Positions 41,567-49,643 of a stretch of DNA of 64,000 nucleotides are shown in pieces. Numbering within the stretch: the stretch's first letter is position 1; every line of letters starts with the position of its first letter. Both the position numbers and the translations under genes were made by a program. Origin of the DNA: an uncultured Clostridia bacterium (GTDB lineage Bacteria; Bacillota; Clostridia; Oscillospirales; Ruminococcaceae); assembly GCA_947625735.1 (NCBI GenBank), contig CANQPL010000002.1, forward strand, positions 1-64,000. Reading direction: 5' to 3'. Under the pieces are notes generated by a model, which made no database searches, was not told the origin of the DNA, and worked only from the letters and a program-made list of their open reading frames with translations.

Positions 41567-44113
41567 ATGAAAAGAATCGTTGTCGGCATGACTGCCCATG
41601 TGGACTCGGGCAAGACCACACTTTCCGAAGCGCTTCTCTATCTTGGAGGAGAGCTGCGCCGTGCGGGCAGAGTAGACAAGGGAGACGCCTTTCTGGATAC
41701 CCATTATATTGAGCGCAGCAGAGGTATCACCGTATTTGCAAAGCAGGCTGTGCTTCACCGTGAAAGCGGCATATATACGCTTCTGGATACTCCGGGTCAT
41801 ACAGATTTTTCCGCAGAAACGGAAAGAGCACTGTCTGTCCTTGACTGCGCCATACTTGTTATCAGCGGTACTGACGGAATACAGAGCCACACGCTTACTC
41901 TCTGGCGTCTGCTGGAAAGATACCGCATTCCGGTGTTTATATTTGTAAACAAGATGGATATATCAAATATAGGCAGAGAATATCTTCTTGCAAGTCTTAA
42001 AGCCCGTCTATCTGCAAATATTACGGATTTCACCGCAGGCAGAGAGAGGAGGGGATTTCTTGACGACCTTGCTCTCTGCTCTGAGGAGCTGATGAATACC
42101 TATCTTGAAAATGAGGATATTTCCGAGGAAAAGATAAGGCAGGAGATAGAAAACAGAAATATTTTTCCATGCAGCTTTGGCTCGGCGCTTAAATTTACGG
42201 GAATAGAGGAGCTGCTGGAGCTTATTGAGAGATATTCTCCCGACCCTCATTATCCCGAAGATTTCGGAGCGAGGATATATAAAATAACCCGTGAAAACGG
42301 AGAGCGGCTCACTCATATGAAGATAACGGGCGGCGTGCTGAGAGTGCGCGACATTACCGAACAGGGGGAAAAGGTCAGCCGTATCCGCATTTATTCGGGT
42401 GCGAAATACACATCTCCCGAAAAAGCGGAGGCGGGCATGGTGTGTGCAGTAAGCGGACTGAGTTTTACCCGTGCAGGTGAGGGACTGGGTTTTGAGCGGG
42501 ATACGCCCTCCCCCTTGTCGGTGCCTGTACTTGATTACAGGGTAATATTTCCCGATGAAGCGGATATCCACACCGCACTTGACTGTTTAAAGGAGCTTGA
42601 GGAGGAGGATCCGCAGCTTTCTGTGACCTACAATGAGCAGCACAGGGAAATACACGTCCGTCTTATGGGAAAGATACAAACGGAGATACTTACAGCGCTT
42701 GTAAAGGAGCGCTTCGGCTATGATATTTCATTCGGACAGGGCAGCATATCATATAGGGAAACAATAGCCGCTCCCGTTGAGGGGATCGGACATTACGAAC
42801 CGCTGCGGCATTATGCGGAGGTGCGGCTGCTTTTAGAGCCTGACGAGCGGGGGAGCGGACTTACATTTCTTACAGACTGTCCCGAGGAGGTACTCGGAAA
42901 AAATTTTCAGCGTCTTGTACTCACTCATTTAGAGGAGAAAACACATCTTGGAGTGCTGACAGGCGCACCCGTTACCGATATGCGGATAACCCTTACAGCA
43001 GGGCGTTCCCATATCAAGCACACCGAGGGAGGGGACTTCCGACAGGCAGTATACAGAGCGGTGCGAATGGGTTTGATGTGTGCAGAGAGCATTCTTCTGG
43101 AGCCGTGGTATGATTTCACCTTAGAGATACACTCCGATCAGTCAGGTCGTGCAATGTATGACCTTGAACGAATGGGAGCAAAGGTATCTTCCCCCGAAAC
43201 TGACGGAGAAATGACGCTTATCAGGGGTTCAGCGCCCGTATCGCTTATGTTTGGTTATCACACGGACGTAGCGGAATATACCCATGGAAAGGGGCGGCTT
43301 GACTGTGTATTCGGCGGATATTATCCCTGTCATAATTCGGAGGAGGTAATTGCAGAAAAGGGCTATGACCCCGAATCGGATACGGAAAATTCTCCCGACA
43401 GCATATTCTGCGGTCATGGTGCGGGATATGTTGTAAAGTGGAGCGACGTACCCGCCTATGCGCATACCGAAAGCCCCGTATTTGCGGGTACAAGGGTAAA
43501 AGCGGAAGCACAGATAACCCCCGCACAGATAGCAAGGCATAAGGCAAGGGCATACAGTGATGAGGAGCTTATGGAGATCTACGAGCGCACATACGGAAAG
43601 ATCGAACGTGACAAGCGGTATGCCGTAAGACGTGCGCCGAGGGAAAATATAAAATTCAAGGCGAAGCCTTTGCCGAAGGGACCGGAATATATACTTGTAG
43701 ACGGATATAATATTATTTTTTCGTGGGAGGAGTTAAAGCACCTTGCCGCAGATTCGCTGGAAACAGCAAGGCAGCGGCTTATTGATATTTTGTGCAATTA
43801 CAGGGGCTTCAGGGAATGTGAGCTTATTCTTGTATTTGATGCATACAAGGTAAAGGACAGTCACGGCGAAAAGGAGCAAATAAACGGCATATGGGTTGTA
43901 TACACCAAAGAAGCGGAAACGGCTGATATGTATATTGAAAGGACGACCCATGATATTTCAAAGGAGCATCGTGTCAGGGTAGCTACTTCGGACGGAACGG
44001 AGCAGATGATAATTCTGGGAAACGGCGCATATCGAGTACCCGCAGGAGAATTTTACGAGGAAGTAAAGGCTGCGGAAAGGGAGATAGGGAAAATTATTGA
44101 AAAAAAGAAATAA
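41567..44113 (+). CDS. TetM-like translational GTPase fused to a Rae1/YacP-type nuclease domain
   Basis: An 848-residue fusion. Residues 1-~680 resemble TetM/TetO ribosomal protection proteins and EF-G: GTPase motifs AHVDSGKTT, RGIT, DTPGHTDF and NKMD, then domains II-V. Residues ~707-848 are an NYN domain of the YacP/Rae1 type (YILVDGYNI), with acidic residues D712, D758, E784/D787 and D809 at expected active-site positions. Rae1 cleaves mRNA in the ribosomal A site, and TetM-like proteins bind near the same site, so a ribosome-targeted nuclease is a reasonable inference. TetM itself is about 640 residues, so the extra length is the nuclease. No mobile context is present. AAAGGA precedes the ATG. 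Confidence 0.9.
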   Translation: MKRIVVGMTAHVDSGKTTLSEALLYLGGELRRAGRVDKGDAFLDTHYIERSRGITVFAKQAVLHRESGIYTLLDTPGHTDFSAETERALSVLDCAILVISGTDGIQSHTLTLWRLLERYRIPVFIFVNKMDISNIGREYLLASLKARLSANITDFTAGRERRGFLDDLALCSEELMNTYLENEDISEEKIRQEIENRNIFPCSFGSALKFTGIEELLELIERYSPDPHYPEDFGARIYKITRENGERLTHMKITGGVLRVRDITEQGEKVSRIRIYSGAKYTSPEKAEAGMVCAVSGLSFTRAGEGLGFERDTPSPLSVPVLDYRVIFPDEADIHTALDCLKELEEEDPQLSVTYNEQHREIHVRLMGKIQTEILTALVKERFGYDISFGQGSISYRETIAAPVEGIGHYEPLRHYAEVRLLLEPDERGSGLTFLTDCPEEVLGKNFQRLVLTHLEEKTHLGVLTGAPVTDMRITLTAGRSHIKHTEGGDFRQAVYRAVRMGLMCAESILLEPWYDFTLEIHSDQSGRAMYDLERMGAKVSSPETDGEMTLIRGSAPVSLMFGYHTDVAEYTHGKGRLDCVFGGYYPCHNSEEVIAEKGYDPESDTENSPDSIFCGHGAGYVVKWSDVPAYAHTESPVFAGTRVKAEAQITPAQIARHKARAYSDEELMEIYERTYGKIERDKRYAVRRAPRENIKFKAKPLPKGPEYILVDGYNIIFSWEELKHLAADSLETARQRLIDILCNYRGFRECELILVFDAYKVKDSHGEKEQINGIWVVYTKEAETADMYIERTTHDISKEHRVRVATSDGTEQMIILGNGAYRVPAGEFYEEVKAAEREIGKIIEKKK

Positions 44114-44148
44114 AAAAATTTTTAATAAATCTGTAGGAGGAAAATACA

Positions 44149-44382
44149 ATGACCGAAAAAATAAGAGAGCTGTGCAAATCTGCGATGGAGGGCAAAATAT
44201 CCGCAAAGGCATTTTATGACAGACTTTGCGCCCTTGCCGATGATGAAAACACAAGCGGAGATCTGGAATGTATCCTTGAAGACGGAATAATGGAGCTTGA
44301 AATGACAGGAGCCGCAGATTCGGGCAGCGGAAAAAGGGTAATAAAAGATGTGGCAAGCACTATACTTGATGAATTAAGATAA
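44149..44382 (+). CDS. Hypothetical 77-residue protein
   Basis: A small acidic protein with an amphipathic helical look (EKIRELCKSAMEGKISAKAFY) and no recognised family or signal peptide. A strong TAGGAGGA site precedes the ATG. It lies 35 bp after the GTPase-nuclease gene on the same strand and is followed by a terminator, so it is probably part of that operon. No function is assigned. Confidence 0.75.
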   Translation: MTEKIRELCKSAMEGKISAKAFYDRLCALADDENTSGDLECILEDGIMELEMTGAADSGSGKRVIKDVASTILDELR

Positions 44383-44448
44383 GTCCTGCCCTAAAAGCAA
44401 ACACTGATCTTTCACAGTCCGCAGTGCTGCGGCGTGCATGAAAAAAAG

Positions 44449-44517
44449 CAAGCCTGCCCTGTATCCTGCGTCTGCCGTTTTTGAAAATACGGCAGCGCAG
44501 GATAACAGACAGGCTTT
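44449..44517. terminator. Bidirectional terminator before the MATE gene
   Basis: A long imperfect stem pairs AAGCCTGCCCTGTATCCTGCG and CTGCCGT on the left with ACGGCAG, CGCAGGAT and ACAGGCTT on the right. It is flanked by an A run and a T run. It can serve the 77-residue gene and the convergent MATE gene. Confidence 0.75.
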
Positions 44518-44546
44518 TTTGTCTGTCGATACAAACCGGTGTTTTC

Positions 44547-45905
44547 TTAACCGGTATCCGACAGATCGTTTATCCATATACCCTTTTTGATAAGCACCGA
44601 ACCGATAATGACCTTGATAATATCAGCCGCCTGAATAATTGTGTAAACCGCAAATATTGAAAGAGAGGAATATCTGCAAAGGAGTACAGCAGCAGGTACT
44701 GTTATTACCCATGAATAAACGCTGTCCATCAGAAAGGTTATAAGAGTTTTGCCGCCCGAGCGCAGAGTAAAGTAGAGCGCATTCATCAGCCCCTGCACGG
44801 GAAAAAAGCAGGCAGTGATGATAATAAAGCCGGTAGCATATTCTCTTACAGTACCGGAGGTATCGTAGAGCATAGGAAAAACGCCGGAAATTCCCACAAG
44901 TATAGCCGTAAGTATAAGACATATCCCGCCCGAAAAGGCAGTAAGGCTGAAAGCGTCCCTTTTAGCCTTTTCAAACTGTGCAGCGCCCAATGTCTGACCG
45001 ATAAGTATACCCACCGCAGAGCCGAGGGAAACGAAAACCACATTAAGCATATTGCATATGGCATTGGAAATATTAAGTCCCGCCACAATATCAAGACCCC
45101 TTGTGGAATAAGCCTGAGTCATTGCGGCAATTCCGCCTGCCCAGAGCAGCTCATTAAAGAATATCGGCAGACCGTTTGTTATTACTTTTCCCGCAAACGG
45201 GAGCGGGACTCTCATGGAGCGGTATATGCCTTTCGGACTTTTTGATTTAGCCGTAACGACCACCACGATCATTTCCACATACCGTGAAATAACCGTAGCA
45301 ATGGCAGCACCCTTTACGCCCAGTGCGGGAAAGCCCGCTTTTCCGTAAATGAGCAGATAATTAAAAAGAACATCGGCAATGACCGAAACAATACCCGCAG
45401 TCATAGGCTTTATGCTGTCACCTGTTTCTCTCAGACTGCTTGCGAATATCTGAGTGATAACAAATGGCAAGAGACCCAGAAGCATGATATAAAGGTACTC
45501 CTTAGCATATGACAACGTAAGTGCAGGATCGATATCGGCACTTTCGCCTTTAAGGTAAGAGCCTATGAGAAAATCACCGCCGAGAGCGAAGATCAGGTAT
45601 CCCATAAGCAGTATAAACCCGCCTATCAGGTGTTTTATTCCGAAAACCTTTTTTACGCCCTCCATATCGCCTTTTCCGAAGAACTGAGCGCCGTATATTC
45701 CCGGACCCGAAAGACCGCCGAACACAGCAAGGTTAAAAACGAAAATAAGCTGACCTCCGATAGAAACGGCGGTCATAGGCTCAGTACCCAACCTGCCCAC
45801 CATGACATTATCCACAAGGCTCACCATATTGGTAATGCCGTTCTGGATCATCATGGGCACAGCAAGAATGAATGCTTTTTTATAAATGCTTTTATCTTTA
45901 AGCAT
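44547..45905 (-). CDS. MATE family efflux transporter
   Basis: A 452-residue protein with about twelve membrane helices arranged as two related halves, typical of MATE cation-coupled exporters. The N-terminal AVPMMIQNGITNMVSLVDNVMVGRLG and the GISYG-type turns near each half start are recognisable. Substrates may be drugs or metabolites. The second ATG (45905) was chosen because AAGGAG lies eight bases upstream; the first, at 45911, is only two bases away from it. Confidence 0.93.
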   Translation of the reverse strand: MLKDKSIYKKAFILAVPMMIQNGITNMVSLVDNVMVGRLGTEPMTAVSIGGQLIFVFNLAVFGGLSGPGIYGAQFFGKGDMEGVKKVFGIKHLIGGFILLMGYLIFALGGDFLIGSYLKGESADIDPALTLSYAKEYLYIMLLGLLPFVITQIFASSLRETGDSIKPMTAGIVSVIADVLFNYLLIYGKAGFPALGVKGAAIATVISRYVEMIVVVVTAKSKSPKGIYRSMRVPLPFAGKVITNGLPIFFNELLWAGGIAAMTQAYSTRGLDIVAGLNISNAICNMLNVVFVSLGSAVGILIGQTLGAAQFEKAKRDAFSLTAFSGGICLILTAILVGISGVFPMLYDTSGTVREYATGFIIITACFFPVQGLMNALYFTLRSGGKTLITFLMDSVYSWVITVPAAVLLCRYSSLSIFAVYTIIQAADIIKVIIGSVLIKKGIWINDLSDTG

Positions 45906-45981
45906 TTTCATTTCTCCTTAAATCGGTTAATAAAAAATAAAGGTGCTGCCGTCTTTGAGAAGCTGATCTCGCAGGCAGCCG

Positions 45982-46018
45982 AAAAAAGTCCTCCGCTTCA
46001 CGGGAAACGGAGGACTTT
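45982..46018 (-). terminator. Terminator of the TrpB-like gene
   Basis: AAAGTCCTCCG (45985-45995) pairs with CGGAGGACTTT (46008-46018). On the minus strand the stem is followed by a run of T. Confidence 0.8.
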
Positions 46019-46044
46019 GTAAATGCGATCGTAATTTGTGCAGA

Positions 46045-47415
46045 TCAGAGGTTTATTTCGGGCAGTCCCGCAAATCCGACAGCGAGATCCTCATCAGAGG
46101 GTATATAATCACTCATTTCGCCGTCATTATACTTCTGATAAGCCACCATATCAAAGTAACCCGTACCTGTAAGACCGAAGAAGATATTTTTCTCCTCACC
46201 TGTTTCCTTGCATCTGAGAGCCTCGTCAATAGCAACTCTGATAGCATGGCTGCTTTCGGGAGCGGGGAGAATGCCCTCAACTCTTGCAAACTGTGTAGCA
46301 GCTTCAAATACAGAGGTCTGCTCTACAGAAACAGCCTCCATCAGCTTTTCGTCATAAAGCTCCGAAAGGATACTGCTCATGCCGTGATAGCGCAGACCGC
46401 CCGCATGGTTGGGTGAGGGAATAAAGCCGCTTCCCAGTGTATACATTTTTGCGAGGGGGCAGACCTTGCCCGTGTCGCAGAAATCGTAAGCATATTTACC
46501 TCTTGTAAGACTGGGGCAGGAGGCAGGTTCTACCGCAATTATCCTGTAATCCGCTTCACCTCTCAGCTTTTCGCCCATGAAAGGAGCGATAAGACCGCCC
46601 AGATTAGAGCCGCCTCCCGCACAGCCGATGATAACATCAGGCTTAACGCCTATCTTGTCGAAAGCGATCTTTGATTCAAGACCGATCACAGACTGATGAA
46701 GCACCACCTGATTGAGGACAGAACCCAGTACATAGCGATAGCCCTCATTTGAAACAGCAGCCTCCACAGCCTCCGAGATAGCGCAGCCCAGACTTCCCGT
46801 AGTGCCGGGGTGTTCTGCCAGAATTTTTCTTCCTACATTTGTGGTATCAGAGGGAGAGGGAGTAACAGAAGCGCCGTAGGTACGCATAACCTCTCTTCTG
46901 AAGGGTTTCTGCTCATAGGAAACCTTTACCATATAAACACGGCAGTCAAGACCGAGATAAGCGCACGCCATAGAAAGAGCAGTACCCCACTGACCTGCGC
47001 CTGTTTCTGTGGTAACGCCCTTTAAGCCCTGTTTTTTGGCATAATAAGCCTGAGCAATTGCGCTGTTGAGCTTATGGCTGCCGGAGGTATTGTTGCCCTC
47101 AAATTTATAATAGATCTTAGCGGGAGTATCCAGAGCCTTTTCAAGGCAGTAGGCTCTCACCAGAGGAGAGGGACGGTACATCTTATAAAAGTTCAGAATT
47201 TCCTCGGGGATATCGAAGAACGGTGTATCGTTATCCAGCTCCTGACGCACCAGTTCCTCACAGAAAACGCCCGAAAGCTCCTCGGCAGTCATAGGTTTAA
47301 GCGTGGCGGGATTGAGCAGGGGAGCGGGCTTTTTTTTCATATCCGCTCTTACATTATACCACTGTTTAGGTATCTCGTTTTCGTTCAGATAGGTTTTGTA
47401 GGGAATGCTTTCCAT
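46045..47415 (-). CDS. TrpB2-type tryptophan synthase beta-like enzyme
   Basis: A 456-residue PLP-dependent enzyme of the TrpB2 group, longer than classical TrpB (~400). The PLP lysine is in SGSHKLNSA, TETGAGQWG forms part of the active site, and CAGGGSNLGG binds the phosphate. TrpB2 proteins typically act without a paired TrpA and may recycle indole with serine. No trpA or other trp gene is adjacent. The ATG at 47415 is preferred over an upstream in-frame TTG at 47436. It follows the GH25 gene by 33 bp and may be co-transcribed with it, a pairing with no obvious functional logic. Confidence 0.93.
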   Translation of the reverse strand: MESIPYKTYLNENEIPKQWYNVRADMKKKPAPLLNPATLKPMTAEELSGVFCEELVRQELDNDTPFFDIPEEILNFYKMYRPSPLVRAYCLEKALDTPAKIYYKFEGNNTSGSHKLNSAIAQAYYAKKQGLKGVTTETGAGQWGTALSMACAYLGLDCRVYMVKVSYEQKPFRREVMRTYGASVTPSPSDTTNVGRKILAEHPGTTGSLGCAISEAVEAAVSNEGYRYVLGSVLNQVVLHQSVIGLESKIAFDKIGVKPDVIIGCAGGGSNLGGLIAPFMGEKLRGEADYRIIAVEPASCPSLTRGKYAYDFCDTGKVCPLAKMYTLGSGFIPSPNHAGGLRYHGMSSILSELYDEKLMEAVSVEQTSVFEAATQFARVEGILPAPESSHAIRVAIDEALRCKETGEEKNIFFGLTGTGYFDMVAYQKYNDGEMSDYIPSDEDLAVGFAGLPEINL

Positions 47416-47448
47416 ATTAAAGATCAGTCCTTTCAAAATAATGGTTTT

Positions 47449-49290
47449 TTACCACAGTGTAGGCTTGTTAAGTCCGTATTGTGCAATAATGCCCTTGTAG
47501 TCCTTGTAGGAGTAATTAAGGTCAACATATTCGTCAATACCCGACAGAGTGCCCGATTCGCTGTACTGCCACATACCGTAATGATAGCTGTAATTCTCGG
47601 CGAGCTTCTGTTCATCGCCCCAGCAAGCCACCCAGATATCGTATTTTTCGATCTTATCCATGATAAGACAGTCGTCAAAGAATTTGGCGTAGCTGTAGAT
47701 CATAGCATAGTATCCTGCATTTTCGAGAGTCTCCATAAAAGTGGTAACAATAGCGGTGACCTCTTTTTTGGGCATCTGCTTATAGAAGTCCTCCTCAATA
47801 TCGAGGACGACAGGGTATTCGGGGGAATAATTCTGGATAACATTCAGGAAATAAGCGGCTTCCTTTTTCGCCTCTGAGGTATTGTGAGCATACATATAGT
47901 GATAGAAGCCGTAGGGTATCCCGTTTTCCTCGCAGCCCTTTACATTCTGGGCAAGCATGGGGTCGGTATCCTCATAACCGTAGGAGGCTCTTATCATGGC
48001 AAAATTAGCCATACCTGATTTCTTGACAGTTTTCCAATTGATATCGCCGTTCCATTTTGAAACATCAATACCTTTAATAACATTGCCGTAAACGGTTATG
48101 TAAACGCTGTCTGACTTGCCGTTGTCGGTAGTCAGGGTAATAACGGCATTACCGGGAGAAACAGCTGTAACCCTGCCCTTTGAGGATACAGCAGCCACCT
48201 CGGGATCATCGGAGGTAAATTCATATGTATAGGTACTTCCCGCAGGATAAACTCTTGCCGAAAGGCTGATGCTTTCGCCTACCTGCAAACCTGCGGATTC
48301 CTCTGTAAAGCGGACCTCTGAGGGAACGAGAGCACCGGAATCGTCATATTCCTTTTCGATCTCCTCCTCGATTTTCTGATCGACCTGTTCATCTGTCATG
48401 ACCTCAATAACTGTAATATTGAGACGAACAGAAGCGCCGCTGCCTGTTTTGCATATGATCCGTGTATTTCCGGGTCCTTGTGCAGTAACAACGCCGTTTT
48501 TATCAACAGAGGCAACAGCCTTATTCAGTGAGCGGAAGGAAACGGTATCGGTAGAATTTTTCGGAGTAAGCTCATATTGAATGGTATAGGTATCGCCCTG
48601 ATTGACGGTAACGGACATACGTTTAAGGTCAATATCTGTAGCCTCCGAAGTACTTGTCTCCGGTGTGGGAGGAGCATCATCAGTATCTTCGGGAACAGCA
48701 GCGGCAGCAGCCTTTACGCTGATATTGAAACGATCCTTTTCGCCCTTTGAGGAGCTGACGGTAATAACAGCGTTACCCTCTGAAAGTGCCTTCACATTTC
48801 CGTACTCGTCAATGGAGGCGACAGCGGGGTTTGAGCTTGAAAAGGAGATAATATCATCTGTGCCTGCGGGTCCTATCTTATAGCCCACCTTAAAGGTTTC
48901 TCCCACCTCTGCAGTGGTACGGAAGCTGTAAATAGAGATTGAGGTAACGGGTATTGTTACATCTTCGGGGCTTGGAGCCACATATCTCTTGCCTGTTACA
49001 GATGTTTCCTTGGTTTCGACAGGAGCATCTCCCTCTGAGGCGGTAAGCTCGCTTGTTTGGGAGGTATCGTTTACATTCACGGGAGCAACTGTTTCGGAAA
49101 CGGGGATTTCATTATCGGGGGGCATTTCCGTCACCGTACCCTCCTCATCTAAAAATTTAGAAGTGCCTGTAAACTCGGCATAGACATCGGCAGGGTCAAC
49201 AAAAGAGGAGGCGGACACCGACGACATACTTCCTATCATAGCAGCGCAAAGCGCAATTGCAGTTATCCTGTTAATATATATTTTTTTCAT
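47449..49290 (-). CDS. Secreted GH25 lysozyme with Ig-like BIG_2 domains
   Basis: A 613-residue exported protein. A signal peptide (residues 1-~28, ending SVSAS) is followed by a Thr/Glu-rich linker and three bacterial Ig-like BIG_2 domains around residues 110-195, 220-300 and 325-405 (the repeating ASVDKNG-type and VSPGNAVITLT segments). A C-terminal GH25 muramidase domain (~405-610) has GIDVSKWNGDI and VVLDIEED catalytic motifs. It likely cleaves peptidoglycan at the cell surface. No sortase signal or SLH domain was seen. AAAGGATAATGTCCCC lies upstream of the ATG. Confidence 0.93.
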   Translation of the reverse strand: MKKIYINRITAIALCAAMIGSMSSVSASSFVDPADVYAEFTGTSKFLDEEGTVTEMPPDNEIPVSETVAPVNVNDTSQTSELTASEGDAPVETKETSVTGKRYVAPSPEDVTIPVTSISIYSFRTTAEVGETFKVGYKIGPAGTDDIISFSSSNPAVASIDEYGNVKALSEGNAVITVSSSKGEKDRFNISVKAAAAAVPEDTDDAPPTPETSTSEATDIDLKRMSVTVNQGDTYTIQYELTPKNSTDTVSFRSLNKAVASVDKNGVVTAQGPGNTRIICKTGSGASVRLNITVIEVMTDEQVDQKIEEEIEKEYDDSGALVPSEVRFTEESAGLQVGESISLSARVYPAGSTYTYEFTSDDPEVAAVSSKGRVTAVSPGNAVITLTTDNGKSDSVYITVYGNVIKGIDVSKWNGDINWKTVKKSGMANFAMIRASYGYEDTDPMLAQNVKGCEENGIPYGFYHYMYAHNTSEAKKEAAYFLNVIQNYSPEYPVVLDIEEDFYKQMPKKEVTAIVTTFMETLENAGYYAMIYSYAKFFDDCLIMDKIEKYDIWVACWGDEQKLAENYSYHYGMWQYSESGTLSGIDEYVDLNYSYKDYKGIIAQYGLNKPTLW

Positions 49291-49524
49291 GGGGACATTA
49301 TCCTTTCCTGTTCTTACATAATATATTGTACTATATTTTTTTCAGTCTGTCAATAATTATCGGAATATTAACCAAAATTTTTTATTTTATCGAAAACACC
49401 GAAATTATGCGATTTTTGGCGGCTGAGGCATATTTGTAACCAAATTTTGTTTTTTAATTTTTTTCGGAGAAAATAAAAGTATATCCGAATTTGTTAAGAA
49501 ATTGTAAAAAAATGCTCAACCCTC

Positions 49525-49553
49525 TTGCAATTGGCGGAGAATTGGTATATACT
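49525..49553 (+). promoter_or_regulatory. htpG promoter
   Basis: In the 353-bp gap between the GH25 gene and htpG, TTGCAA (49525-49530) and TATACT (49548-49553) are separated by 17 bp, immediately upstream of the CIRCE element. Confidence 0.75.
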
Positions 49554-49557
49554 GTTA

Positions 49558-49584
49558 TTAGCACTCAAGATGAATGAGTGCTAA
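49558..49584 (+). promoter_or_regulatory. CIRCE operator for HrcA
   Basis: TTAGCACTC-N9-GAGTGCTAA is a perfect match to the CIRCE inverted repeat. It lies 4 bp downstream of the -10 box, so HrcA bound here should block transcription. A further GTGCTAAAGCAC palindrome follows at about 49601-49612. Confidence 0.95.
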
Positions 49585-49643
49585 CACTTTAAGATAACAA
49601 GTGCTAAAGCACAGAAAATAACAACAAAGGAAGTGTATTTACA

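Noticed and set aside
41567-44113. Acquired tetracycline-resistance gene
   Set aside because: Although TetM-like, it is fused to a nuclease domain, sits in a housekeeping operon with rlmH, shows no mobile-element context and has base composition like its neighbours.
47449-49290. Prophage endolysin
   Set aside because: The GH25 protein has a signal peptide and three Ig-like domains, and there are no phage structural, holin or integrase genes in the window.
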